Shown here piece by piece: positions 54,508-64,000 of a stretch of 64,000 bases of DNA (positions are counted from its first letter, which is position 1; each line of letters opens with the position of its first letter). A program made the position numbers and the translations under genes. The stretch is from Pseudomonas jinjuensis. GTDB lineage: Bacteria > Pseudomonadota > Gammaproteobacteria > Pseudomonadales > Pseudomonadaceae. Under the pieces are notes generated by a model that saw nothing but the letters and a program-made list of their open reading frames with translations, was not told where the DNA came from and made no database searches. The stretch spans positions 367,659-431,658 of the forward strand of contig NZ_FNIJ01000001.1 in assembly GCF_900103845.1 (NCBI RefSeq), read 5' to 3'.

Positions 54508-55229
54508 GCGCCCTTGCCAGGCGGTGTGGCGAAGGAGGTATGCATTTCGTGGCCCATGATCCAGGCCTGATGGGGCCCCGGCAGGGTCCACAGGCCGAAG
54601 AGAATGACCAGCAGGCCACCGGCCAGGCGAACGCTCCGGCGTCGCAGCAGGGCGGTGATGCGTTCGGCGGCCAGGCCGGTCGCCAGCAGCACCGGCCAGG
54701 TGCCGAGGCCGAACGCGAACATCAGCAGGGCGCTGTCGACGGCCGAGCCCTGGCTGGAGGCCCAGAGCAGGGTGCTGTAGACCAGCCCGCAGGGCAGCCA
54801 GCCCCACAGGCCGCCGAGCAGCAGCGCGCGGGGCATGCTGGCGACCGGCAGCAGACGGCTGGCGATTGGCTGCAGGTGACGCCAGAGCCCGCGTCCGATG
54901 GCTTCGATGCGAGTCAGGCCGTGCCATACGCCCGCCAGATAGAGCCCCATCGCGATCAACAGCAATCCTGCAACGACGCGCAGCGCTCCGGCGAAAGGTG
55001 TTCTGGCGATGGCCCAGCCGGCGAGTCCCAGCAGCAGCCCTGCGCAGCTGTAGCTGAGGATTCGCCCGAGGTTGTAGGCGAGCAGCAGGCGCAGTCTTCT
55101 GCCGCGCTGCTCGACCGGAATCGCCATGGTCAGCGCGCCCATCAGGCCGCCGCACATCCCCAGGCAATGACCGCCGCCGAGCAGGCCGAGGACGATGGCG
55201 GAAACCAGCAGCGGCGCCAGTTCAGCCAT
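54504..55229 (-). CDS. Sulfite-exporter TauE/SafE-like (UreH/DsbD-TM-type) membrane protein
   Basis: 241 aa with six hydrophobic segments in two repeats. Each repeat has a motif: GGGHCLGMCGGLMGA in the first and GGLWGWLPCGLVYSTL in the second, with Cys residues placed as in DsbD-like transporters. The gene conserved at this place beside ccoS in Pseudomonas probably takes part in copper or redox handling for cbb3 oxidase assembly. Overlaps ccoS by 8 bases. Confidence 0.78.
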   Translation of the reverse strand: MAELAPLLVSAIVLGLLGGGHCLGMCGGLMGALTMAIPVEQRGRRLRLLLAYNLGRILSYSCAGLLLGLAGWAIARTPFAGALRVVAGLLLIAMGLYLAGVWHGLTRIEAIGRGLWRHLQPIASRLLPVASMPRALLLGGLWGWLPCGLVYSTLLWASSQGSAVDSALLMFAFGLGTWPVLLATGLAAERITALLRRRSVRLAGGLLVILFGLWTLPGPHQAWIMGHEMHTSFATPPGKGA

Positions 55230-55455
55230 TCGGCCTGTCCTTCGGGTTGTCTTTCGTTCCGGCCTGGTCCTGCGGATCGCCTTCGGCCTCGTCGACTCCG
55301 GCCTGGTGCCTGGGATCCTCGTCGTCGAACAGGATGCTGTGGGCGGGACTGTCCATGTCGTCGTACTGGCCGCTGTTGACTGCCCAGAAGAAGATCCAGA
55401 TGGCGACCGCGACGATCAGGATGGCGATGGGAATCAGTACATAGAGCGCAGGCAT
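55222..55455 (-). CDS. ccoS: cbb3 oxidase maturation protein CcoS
   Basis: 77 aa: one membrane helix (ALYVLIPIAILIVAVAIWIFF), the conserved W/FxxVNSGQYDDMDSPAHSIL segment, then an acidic tail. Required for cofactor insertion into cbb3 oxidase in characterised bacteria. Confidence 0.92.
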   Translation of the reverse strand: MPALYVLIPIAILIVAVAIWIFFWAVNSGQYDDMDSPAHSILFDDEDPRHQAGVDEAEGDPQDQAGTKDNPKDRPNG

Positions 55456-55494
55456 ATCATCTCCATCGGAACTTCAGGTCGCTGCCGGCCGGCT

Positions 55495-57966
55495 TCACTC
55501 GAAGCGGGCGCTGCCGGTCGACAGGACATCGCTGGTGCGCTGCGGACTGGGTGCGGGTTTCAGCTCGGGCGAGCGGGTCAGGCGCAGGGCATTGAGCACC
55601 ACCGTCAGCGAACTGATGGACATGCCGACCGCAGCCCAGACGGGAGTGATCCACCCCAGGGCGGCGAAGGGCAGCATGATGCCATTGTACAGTCCCGCCC
55701 AGCTCAGGTTCTCGACGATTATGCGCCGGGTGCGGCGAGCCAGGCCAAATGCGAGGACCAGGCTTCCCAGGCGGTTCGACAGCAGCACGGCATCCGCATT
55801 GGTCTTAGCCAGGTCGGTTGCCGAACCCATGGCGATGCTGATGTCCGCCGCCGCCAGAACCGGCACGTCGTTCACGCCGTCGCCAAGCACCAGCACCCGG
55901 TGGCCTTGCTGGTGCAGTCGATGCAGCATCGCCAGCTTGTCGTCAGGGCGCAGTCCGCCGTGCCATTCATCGATGCCCAGCTCCCGGGCCACGCTGGCGA
56001 CCATGGGCGAGCTGTCGCCGGAGAGCAGAAGCGTGCGCCAGCCCTGGGCACGGCAGGCATCGAGGAGGGCAGGGGCGTCTGTCCGCAGACGGTCGTCGAG
56101 CACCAGCCAGGCGAGGGGGCCGCGGTCGCTGCCCAGCAGCAGCCATTGGCCGGCTTCGTTCGGTGCCGCCGGGATTTCCGCTCCGCTGAGGTCGCAGACG
56201 AAGGCCGGCTGGCCGATACGCAGTCGATGTCCGTCGAGCAGTCCTTCCAGGCCGAGGCCGGGGTGGGACTCCACCTGTTCGGCAGCCTGCGGGGCGCGGC
56301 CGAAGGCGCGGGCGATGGGGTGCTCGGAGCGATTTTCGAGCGCGGCGGCGTAGGCGAGGCACCGGTCCGCATCGAGTTCGGCCAGCGGGTGGATGGCGCG
56401 AAGGGTGAGACGGCCTTCGGTCAGCGTCCCGGTCTTGTCGAAGATGACCGTGTCGATCTGCCTGAGACCTTCCAGTACGTGGCCGCGGGTCAGCAGCAGA
56501 CCGAGCTTGTGCAGGGTGCCGGTGGCTGCCGTGAGTGCGGTTGGCGTGGCGAGGGACAGGGCGCAGGGACAGGTGGCGACGAGCATCGCCAGCACTACCC
56601 AGAAGGCGCGAGAAGAATCGTGCTGCCACCAGTACAGGCCGACCAGGGCTGCGAGGACCAGCAGGATCAGCAGGAACCACTGGGCGGCGCGGTCGGCGAT
56701 TTCGGCAAGGCGCGGCTTGTCGGACTGTGCGCGTTCGAGCAGGCGCACGATGGCTGACAACCGGCTGTCGCTGCCGACTGCCCGTACCTCTATGGTCAGC
56801 GGGCCTTCGACGTTCAGTGTGCCACCGGTGACGCTGTCGCCTGCTGAGCGGGGTTGCGGCAGGTATTCGCCGGTCAGCAGCGACTCGTCGATGCTGGATT
56901 GTCCCGACTGGATCACGCCATCGGCGGGGACCACCGCGCCGGGTTGCACCAGCACCCGGTCACCCGGCCGCAGTTCGCTGAGCAGGATGCGCGTCGTCTG
57001 GCCCTGATGATCCAGGCGCAGGCAGGATGCGGGCAGCAGGTTCACCAGTTGGGCGGTGGCCGCGGCGGTGCGTTCGCGAGCCCGTCGTTCCAGGTAGCGG
57101 CCGGCCAGCAGGAACAGCGCGAACATGCCCACGGCGTCGAAATACAGTTCCCCTACGCCGGTGATGGCCGTCCAGATCCCGGCCAGATAGGCGCCGCCAA
57201 TCGCCAGGGAAACGGAGACGTCCATGGTCAGGTGGCGGGTGCGCAGGTCGCGGAGGGCGCCGCGGAAGAACGGCTGGCAGGAGTAGAAGACGATCGGGGT
57301 GGTGAGGAACATCGCTACCCAGCGCAGGATGGCATGCAGTTCCGGGCTGAGATCGATGTTGAATTCCGGCCAGGTGGCCATGGTCGCCATCATCGCCTGG
57401 AACCACAGCAGGCCGGCCACGCCGAGCTGCCGCAGGGAGCGCCGGTTTTCCTCGGCCAGGCGCTCGGTGGCCTCGTCGGCCTGGTAAGGGTGGGCGGCAT
57501 AGCCGATCCTGCGCAGTTCGGCGAGCAGCGCGCTCAGGGGCAACTGGCTATCGGACCAGCGTACGTGCAGGCGGTGGTTGGACAGGTTCAGCCCGGCTTC
57601 GGCGACGGCGGGCAACTGGCGCAGGTGCTTTTCGATCAGCCAGCCGCAGGCGGCGCAACTGATGCCTTCCATGAGCAGTGTGGTTTCGGCCAGTTCGTCC
57701 TGATGCTGAACGAAGGATTGCTGGACGTCCGAGCGGTCGTAGAGGGCCAGTTCGTCGCCGAGCTGGGCCGGCAGCACTTCGGGGTTGACCGAGGCTTCGC
57801 TGCGATGCCGGTAGTAACCTTCCAGGCCGCTCGCGACTATGGTTTCGGCGACTGCCTGGCAGCCGGGACAGCAGAACTCCCGGGTCTCGCCGAGGACCCG
57901 GGCAGTAAAGCGGCTGCCGGGAGGGACGGGCAGGGCGCAGTGATAGCAGGGGAGGGGAGCACTCAT
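55495..57966 (-). CDS. ccoI: Copper-transporting P-type ATPase CcoI
   Basis: 823-aa P1B-type ATPase supplying copper for cbb3 oxidase. N-terminal CxxC-rich metal region (CYHCALPVPPG, EFCCPGCQA), a heavy-metal-associated domain with GISCAACGW, the membrane motif ATCPCALSLATPTAL, the phosphorylation site DKTGTLTEG and the hinge GDGVNDVPVL. Starts within the ccoH stop (ATGA). It may also influence copper supply to the giant oxidases, though it is far from them. Confidence 0.95.
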   Translation of the reverse strand: MSAPLPCYHCALPVPPGSRFTARVLGETREFCCPGCQAVAETIVASGLEGYYRHRSEASVNPEVLPAQLGDELALYDRSDVQQSFVQHQDELAETTLLMEGISCAACGWLIEKHLRQLPAVAEAGLNLSNHRLHVRWSDSQLPLSALLAELRRIGYAAHPYQADEATERLAEENRRSLRQLGVAGLLWFQAMMATMATWPEFNIDLSPELHAILRWVAMFLTTPIVFYSCQPFFRGALRDLRTRHLTMDVSVSLAIGGAYLAGIWTAITGVGELYFDAVGMFALFLLAGRYLERRARERTAAATAQLVNLLPASCLRLDHQGQTTRILLSELRPGDRVLVQPGAVVPADGVIQSGQSSIDESLLTGEYLPQPRSAGDSVTGGTLNVEGPLTIEVRAVGSDSRLSAIVRLLERAQSDKPRLAEIADRAAQWFLLILLVLAALVGLYWWQHDSSRAFWVVLAMLVATCPCALSLATPTALTAATGTLHKLGLLLTRGHVLEGLRQIDTVIFDKTGTLTEGRLTLRAIHPLAELDADRCLAYAAALENRSEHPIARAFGRAPQAAEQVESHPGLGLEGLLDGHRLRIGQPAFVCDLSGAEIPAAPNEAGQWLLLGSDRGPLAWLVLDDRLRTDAPALLDACRAQGWRTLLLSGDSSPMVASVARELGIDEWHGGLRPDDKLAMLHRLHQQGHRVLVLGDGVNDVPVLAAADISIAMGSATDLAKTNADAVLLSNRLGSLVLAFGLARRTRRIIVENLSWAGLYNGIMLPFAALGWITPVWAAVGMSISSLTVVLNALRLTRSPELKPAPSPQRTSDVLSTGSARFE

Positions 57967-58508
57967 GGGCGCTCTACTTCGTCTCCCTTGAGCGGCTCGT
58001 CTCCCAGGACCAGAGAGCTGCCCGGGGCAATCTGTTCTTCTTCGAAGAGGCGCCAGGACTGCCCCGCCTCTTCACCGATTATCTCGACGAAGCGGCGACC
58101 ATGGATGGCTTCATCGAGATGGCCGGTGTAGCGGCCGGGCTGCGCCGGGCTCGGCAGCAGTTCGATATGGCGGTCCTGGGCTTCCAGCGTCGGCGAAATC
58201 AGGTTGAGCATGACCTTGGGCGGCTGGCTTCCCCCGGACAGGCGCAGTTCGACTTCGCCGGTGAGGTCATCGAAGGTCACCCGTGCCTGCAGCCCAAGAC
58301 GTTGGGCCAGGTGCTCGCGATCGAGCGAGCGGTTGATGCCTTTGCCGGCCTCGTAGTAGTTGTCGGTGACGAGGGGGTCCTGGTTGGTCGTGGCGATGTG
58401 CACGAACGTCAGGCTGAGAATGACCGACGTGCCGAGCATGCCGATGATGATCCAGGGCCAGAGGTGCTTGTACCAGGGCTGTACGGGCGTTGGCGAGGCC
58501 GACTGCAT
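57963..58508 (-). CDS. ccoH: FixH/CcoH family cbb3 assembly protein
   Basis: 181 aa. One N-terminal membrane helix (WPWIIIGMLGTSVILSLTFVH) then a periplasmic FixH domain (VTDNYYEAGKGINRSLDREH). I use the ATG at 58508 (MQSASPTPVQPWYKHL); the open frame continues upstream without a ribosome site. Confidence 0.9.
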   Translation of the reverse strand: MQSASPTPVQPWYKHLWPWIIIGMLGTSVILSLTFVHIATTNQDPLVTDNYYEAGKGINRSLDREHLAQRLGLQARVTFDDLTGEVELRLSGGSQPPKVMLNLISPTLEAQDRHIELLPSPAQPGRYTGHLDEAIHGRRFVEIIGEEAGQSWRLFEEEQIAPGSSLVLGDEPLKGDEVERP

Positions 58509-58643
58509 ACTCTCGTTCTCACAAATGGGCCGCGCAACCGGGACGTTCGAGTCCCCGTGCGGGCAATACACAAAGGAGGGATTCTACGCGCTCTGGATAT
58601 CGCCGGCATCCACGAAAGGCGGAGTGCCGGCGAATCGTCGAGA

Positions 58644-60059
58644 TCAGCGAAGCCTCGGGCCGATGAAGCGGCTGGACGCTTCCTTGCTGATGTCCGGGTT
58701 GTCCACGGACTGGATGGTGAAGGTGATCTCGTTGGTCGTGGAGGGCAGCTTTTCCGGATCGATCGACAGTTCCACCGGCATGCTGAGGATGTCGCCGGCG
58801 CCGATCTTCACTTCCTGCCTGCCTTCCAGCCTGAGCCCGTCAAGGCCCTTCGCGCCCAGCACGTAGGTGTGATCCTGCTGATCCTTGTTCATGATCTTCA
58901 GGCTGTACACGTTCTCGATCCGGCCTTCGGCGTTCTCGCGGTACAGCACCCGGTCCTTGCTCACGTCGAAGCCCACCAGTGGCCGCAGCACGATGGCGGT
59001 GACGAGCAGGCCGATCATCGCGGTCAGGGCGATGGCGTAGCCGATCAGGCGCGGGCGGACCAGGTGGGTCTTCTGACCGGAAAGGTTGTGCTCGGTGGTA
59101 TAGCTGATCAACCCGCGCGGATAACCCATCTTGTCCATGATGCTGTCGCAGGCGTCGATACAGGCCGCGCAGCCGATGCATTCGATCTGCAGGCCGTCGC
59201 GGATGTCGATGCCGGTCGGGCAGACCTGGACGCACATGGTGCAGTCGATGCAGTCGCCCAGACCCTGCGCCTTGTAATCGAGACTCTTCTTGCGTGGGCC
59301 GCGTTTCTCGCCCCGGCGGGGATCGTAGGAAACGATCAGGGTGTCCTTGTCGAACATCACGCTCTGGAAGCGGGCGTAGGGGCACATGTAGATGCACACC
59401 TGTTCGCGCAGCCAGCCGGCATTGCCGTAGGTGGCGAGGGTGAAGAAGCCGACCCAGAAGTAGGCCCAGCCATCGGCCTGTCCGGTGACCATCTCCGCGA
59501 TCAGTTCGCGGATGGGGGCGAAGTAGCCGACGAAGGTAATGCCGGTCGCCAGGCCGATCAGCAGCCACAGGCTGTGCTTGGCGGCCTTGCGGGCGAGCTT
59601 CTGACCGCTCATGGGGGCCTTGTCCAGCTTCATGCGCTGGTTGCGGTCACCTTCGGTGACCTTCTCGCACCACATGAAGATCCAGGTCCAGACGCTCTGC
59701 GGGCAGGTATACCCGCACCAGACCCGGCCGGCGAACACGGTGATGAAGAACAGGCCGAAGGCGCAGATGATCAGCAGGCCGGAGAGCAGGATGAAATCCT
59801 GTGGCCAGAAGGTGGCGCCGAAGATGTAGAACTTCCGCTCGGGGAGGTTCCACCATACGGCCTGCCGGTCATTCCAGGTCAGCCAGACAGTGCCGAAATA
59901 AAGCAGGAAGAGGATGGCCCCCCCGCCCATTCGCAGGTTTCGGAAGAAACCGGTGAAGGCGCGGGTGTAGATTTTTTCACGGGAGGCATAAAGGTCGATG
60001 TTGTCACCGCTGCCCTTCTTGGGAGGGGTGACATCATGAACGGGAATCTGTTTGCTCAT
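58644..60059 (-). CDS. ccoG: CcoG cupric reductase / cbb3 assembly ferredoxin
   Basis: 471-aa membrane protein with two [4Fe-4S] motifs (CIDCTMCVQVCPTG and CIGCAACIDACD), several membrane helices with YFGTVWLTWNDRQAVWWNLP and VWCGYTCPQSVWTW, and a C-terminal immunoglobulin-like domain. In characterised bacteria it reduces Cu(II) for cbb3 assembly. Confidence 0.93.
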   Translation of the reverse strand: MSKQIPVHDVTPPKKGSGDNIDLYASREKIYTRAFTGFFRNLRMGGGAILFLLYFGTVWLTWNDRQAVWWNLPERKFYIFGATFWPQDFILLSGLLIICAFGLFFITVFAGRVWCGYTCPQSVWTWIFMWCEKVTEGDRNQRMKLDKAPMSGQKLARKAAKHSLWLLIGLATGITFVGYFAPIRELIAEMVTGQADGWAYFWVGFFTLATYGNAGWLREQVCIYMCPYARFQSVMFDKDTLIVSYDPRRGEKRGPRKKSLDYKAQGLGDCIDCTMCVQVCPTGIDIRDGLQIECIGCAACIDACDSIMDKMGYPRGLISYTTEHNLSGQKTHLVRPRLIGYAIALTAMIGLLVTAIVLRPLVGFDVSKDRVLYRENAEGRIENVYSLKIMNKDQQDHTYVLGAKGLDGLRLEGRQEVKIGAGDILSMPVELSIDPEKLPSTTNEITFTIQSVDNPDISKEASSRFIGPRLR

Positions 60060-60219
60060 CAGTGCGTACCACGGCGGTGGGAGGGCGCCCTGTCAGTACA
60101 TGCCGAGCAGGGTCAGAATTATGCTTGCACGCTTGGCAATGATACGGCCTGCAAAGCGCCATCACGGTGCGACCGTTGGTCGCGCTGGTCCATCATCAAT
60201 GATAGCGGAGGCCCGAAAC

Positions 60220-60251
60220 AGAGCGGCGCCGGTAAAGACCGGCGCCGCTCT
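60220..60251 (-). terminator. Terminator-like hairpin after ccoP1
   Basis: Perfect 14-bp stem AGAGCGGCGCCGGT / ACCGGCGCCGCTCT with an AAAG loop, 29 bases past the ccoP1 stop. On the minus strand it is followed by TGTTTC. Probably ends or attenuates the ccoNOQP1 transcript before ccoG. Confidence 0.7.
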
Positions 60252-60279
60252 GGCGTAACGCGGAAGGAGAGGGGAGGGC

Positions 60280-61254
60280 TTATTCGGCGCTCTTCTCGCC
60301 TTCACCCTGGGACAGGCTGTAGACATACGCGGCCAGCAGGTGGACCTGGTCGTTGCCCAGGCGCTCTTCCTGCGCCGGCATCTGGCCCTGACGGCCATAG
60401 CGGATGGTCTGCTGCAGCTGAGCGAAGCCGGAACCGTAGATGAAGCCGGCCGGGTGCGTCAGGTTCGGCGCGCCCATGGCCGCGGTGCCCTTGCCTTCCG
60501 GACCATGGCAGGCCACGCAGTTGGCAGAGAAGATCTTCTGGCCATTGGCGACATGCTCTTCGGTCACGCCTTCCGGCAGCTTGCGGCCGTCCAGCTTGGT
60601 ATGGACGAACGCAGCGACGTCCTGCACACCCTGTTCGCCCAGTACTTCACCCCAGGCCGGCATGGCTGCGTGGCGACCGCCCATGATGGTGGTCTTGATT
60701 TCCGCGGTCGCGCCGCCCCAGCGCCAGTCGGCGTCGGTCAGGTTCGGGAAGCCGTAGGAGCCCTTGGCGTCGGAACCGTGGCAGACGGAGCAGTTGGAGG
60801 CGAACAGGCGGCTGCCCATTTTCAGGGCCTGCTCGTCCTTGGCTACGTCTTCGATGGGCATCGCAGCATATTTGGCGAAGATCGGACCATACTTCTCGTC
60901 CGCCTTGGCCATTTCCTTTTCCCACTGGTGTACGCCGGTCCAGCCCGGCTCACCGTTGGCGAAGGGCTTGCCGTCGGTGACTTCCTGGTAGCCCGGCAGC
61001 AGGCCTTTCCAGTTGCCGAGGCCCGGATAGAGGACCAGGTAACCCAGGGCGAAGACGAAGGTGGCGACGAACAGCATGAACCACCACTTCGGCAGGGGGT
61101 TGTCATACTCTTCGATTTCGTCGAACGAATGGCCGACGGTCTCGTCGGTCGCCTCGCTGCGTTGACCGCGGCGGGTGGCGAACAGCAGCCACGCCAGCGC
61201 GAAGATCGTGCCCAGGGTAAGTACGGTGACGTACACACTCCAGAAGGTTGTCAT
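60280..61254 (-). CDS. ccoP1: cbb3 oxidase diheme subunit CcoP, first set
   Basis: 324-aa membrane-anchored diheme cytochrome c. Membrane segments at about 5-25 and 57-77, then heme sites NCSVCH (about 155-159) and NCVACH (about 246-250). Passes electrons to CcoN. Starts within the ccoQ stop. Confidence 0.95.
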   Translation of the reverse strand: MTTFWSVYVTVLTLGTIFALAWLLFATRRGQRSEATDETVGHSFDEIEEYDNPLPKWWFMLFVATFVFALGYLVLYPGLGNWKGLLPGYQEVTDGKPFANGEPGWTGVHQWEKEMAKADEKYGPIFAKYAAMPIEDVAKDEQALKMGSRLFASNCSVCHGSDAKGSYGFPNLTDADWRWGGATAEIKTTIMGGRHAAMPAWGEVLGEQGVQDVAAFVHTKLDGRKLPEGVTEEHVANGQKIFSANCVACHGPEGKGTAAMGAPNLTHPAGFIYGSGFAQLQQTIRYGRQGQMPAQEERLGNDQVHLLAAYVYSLSQGEGEKSAE

Positions 61255-61442
61255 TCTTTGTTGCTCCTAGAAGCTTGCTCTTGCTCGACGTGCTTTTTGG
61301 CTACCGGGTCATCCGCGAAGGGCAGCATCGTGGCTTCGTCGAAGCTTTTCTTGCGCTTGCCGCTAAAGGCCCACAGCAGGACGCCGATGAAGGCAACCAA
61401 CACCACTACGGTACCGATACCGCGAATAGTCCCGATATCCAT
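61251..61442 (-). CDS. ccoQ1: cbb3 oxidase small subunit CcoQ, first set
   Basis: 63 aa with one helix ([19 protein letters not shown]) and a charged tail ([19 protein letters not shown]). I use the ATG at 61442 (MDIGTIRG); an in-frame GTG lies just upstream. Confidence 0.9.
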   Translation of the reverse strand: MDIGTIRGIGTVVVLVAFIGVLLWAFSGKRKKSFDEATMLPFADDPVAKKHVEQEQASRSNKE

Positions 61443-61447
61443 CACGT

Positions 61448-62055
61448 TCACCGTTTGGTTTTGATAATGGTGCCGAGGCCTTGCAGGTAAGCCACGATCG
61501 CATCCATTTCGGTCTTGCCTTTCACGGCATCACGTGCACCGGCGATATCCTCGTCGGTGTAAGGCACGCCCAGCGTACGCAGCGCTTCCATCTTGGTGGC
61601 GGTGTCCTTGCCGTCGAGCTTGTGCTCGACCAGCCAGGGGTAGGCCGGCATCTTCGACTCGGGCACCACGTTGCGCGGGTTGTACAGGTGCGCACGGTGC
61701 CAGTCGTCCGAGTAGCGGCCGCCGACGCGGGCCAGGTCCGGGCCGGTACGCTTGGAGCCCCACAGGAACGGGTGGTCCCAGACGCTCTCGCCGGCGACGG
61801 AGTAGTGGCCGTAGCGCTCGGTTTCGGCGCGGAACGGACGGATCATCTGCGAGTGGCAGCCAACGCAGCCTTCGCGGATGTAGATGTCACGGCCTTCCAG
61901 TTCCAGGGCGGTGCGCGGCTTCATGCCTTCGACCGGCTTGTTGGTGACGTCCTGGAAGAACAGCGGGACGATCTGGGTCAGGCCGCCGATGCTGACGGCG
62001 ATGACCATGAAGAAGGCCAGCAGGCCGATATTCTTCTCGACTGCTTCGTGCTTCA

Positions 62056-62056
<1 letters not shown>
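61448..62056 (-). CDS. ccoO1: cbb3 oxidase monoheme subunit CcoO, first set
   Basis: 202 aa. N-terminal anchor, heme c site REGCVGCH (Cys64-His68) and the distal Met in [10 protein letters not shown]. The ATG at 62056 has AGGAG about 7 bases upstream and overlaps the ccoN stop. Confidence 0.95.
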
Positions 62057-63840
<1,784 letters not shown>

Positions 63841-64000
63841 TCAATTGGAGTTGGTCTGGCCGGAAAGGTTATAGATGTAAGCAGCGAGGATATGAATCTT
63901 GTCCTTGCCGAGGTAGGGTTCCTGCGCCGGCATCTGGCCCTGGCGGCCATAGCGGATGGTCTGTTGCAACTGGGTGAAGGACGAGCCGTAGATGAAGCCG
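63841..64000 (-). CDS. ccoP2: cbb3 oxidase subunit CcoP, second set, C-terminal part only
   Basis: Minus-strand frame open from the right edge to a TGA at 63841-63843. It encodes [20 protein letters not shown]..., then [17 protein letters not shown]. It matches the C-terminus of CcoP1 residue for residue over most of its length, so a second ccoNOQP operon continues beyond the window, as in P. aeruginosa. Confidence 0.93.
   Translation of the reverse strand, partial: GFIYGSSFTQLQQTIRYGRQGQMPAQEPYLGKDKIHILAAYIYNLSGQTNSN

Overview
The window is GC-rich and dense with Pseudomonas-type genes. The right third (apt, anr, hemN, ccoSIHG, ccoP1Q1O1N1, then the tail of a second ccoP) follows the gene order of the anaerobic/microaerobic respiration region of Pseudomonas aeruginosa. 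Pseudomonas-style REP hairpins separate many transcription units. I infer a Pseudomonas close to the P. aeruginosa / nitroreducens / citronellolis side of the genus; the species cannot be named from this window alone.

Layout. (1) 1-5234: a catabolic/transport unit on the minus strand (MFS symporter running off the left edge, C45-family acyltransferase/hydrolase, exported amidohydrolase) with a divergent LysR regulator. (2) 5235-6614: a small accessory patch with an HTH-nucleotidyltransferase gene whose downstream partner is cut off after about 20 codons by one of two direct ~82-bp repeats, then a DUF2790 small exported protein. (3) 6627-43643: a 37-kb accessory cluster, the centre of interest. 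It holds gspF and gspG (minus strand), a lytic transglycosylase, three tandem giant multicopper oxidases (1926, 1933 and 1939 aa), an anchored beta-propeller protein, two SCO copper chaperones, a cytochrome c/periplasmic-binding-protein fusion, a SurA/PpiC-type isomerase, a receiver-only response regulator, and a ten-kilobase operon of type II secretion / type IV pilus parts (gspE, PilM/GspL-, PilN-, PilO- and GspC/PilP-like proteins, a lipoprotein secretin with TPRs, three pseudopilins) that ends in csgE, csgF and csgG. (4) 43949-47673: pcaI-pcaJ-pcaF-pcaD, the end of the beta-ketoadipate pathway. (5) 47776-51367: a DUF1089 (glycolipid-binding) protein, an MmcQ/YjbR protein, parvulin, a solo PilT/PilU-like ATPase and an EamA transporter. 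(6) 51403-64000: apt, anr, hemN, a TauE/SafE-like protein and the cbb3 oxidase assembly and structural genes.

How region 3 may work (inference). The oxidases carry Sec-type signal peptides and complete copper-ligand motifs, so copper would be loaded in the periplasm, plausibly by the two SCO proteins. The isomerase would help folding, and the cytochrome fusion could take electrons. This gene set (giant oxidase, isomerase, c-type heme protein) recalls mofA-mofB-mofC of Leptothrix, and the oxidases resemble the MnxG/MofA class, so extracellular Mn(II) oxidation is the leading hypothesis. Each transcription unit in the cluster has a sigma-54 type promoter (GG-N10-GC or a close variant), and most also carry GGGGA...TCCCC palindromes nearby that could be activator sites. 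This suggests one RpoN-dependent regulon controlled by an enhancer-binding protein encoded elsewhere. The most unusual aspect is one operon encoding two different outer-membrane channels, a secretin and CsgG, with no curlin gene in sight.
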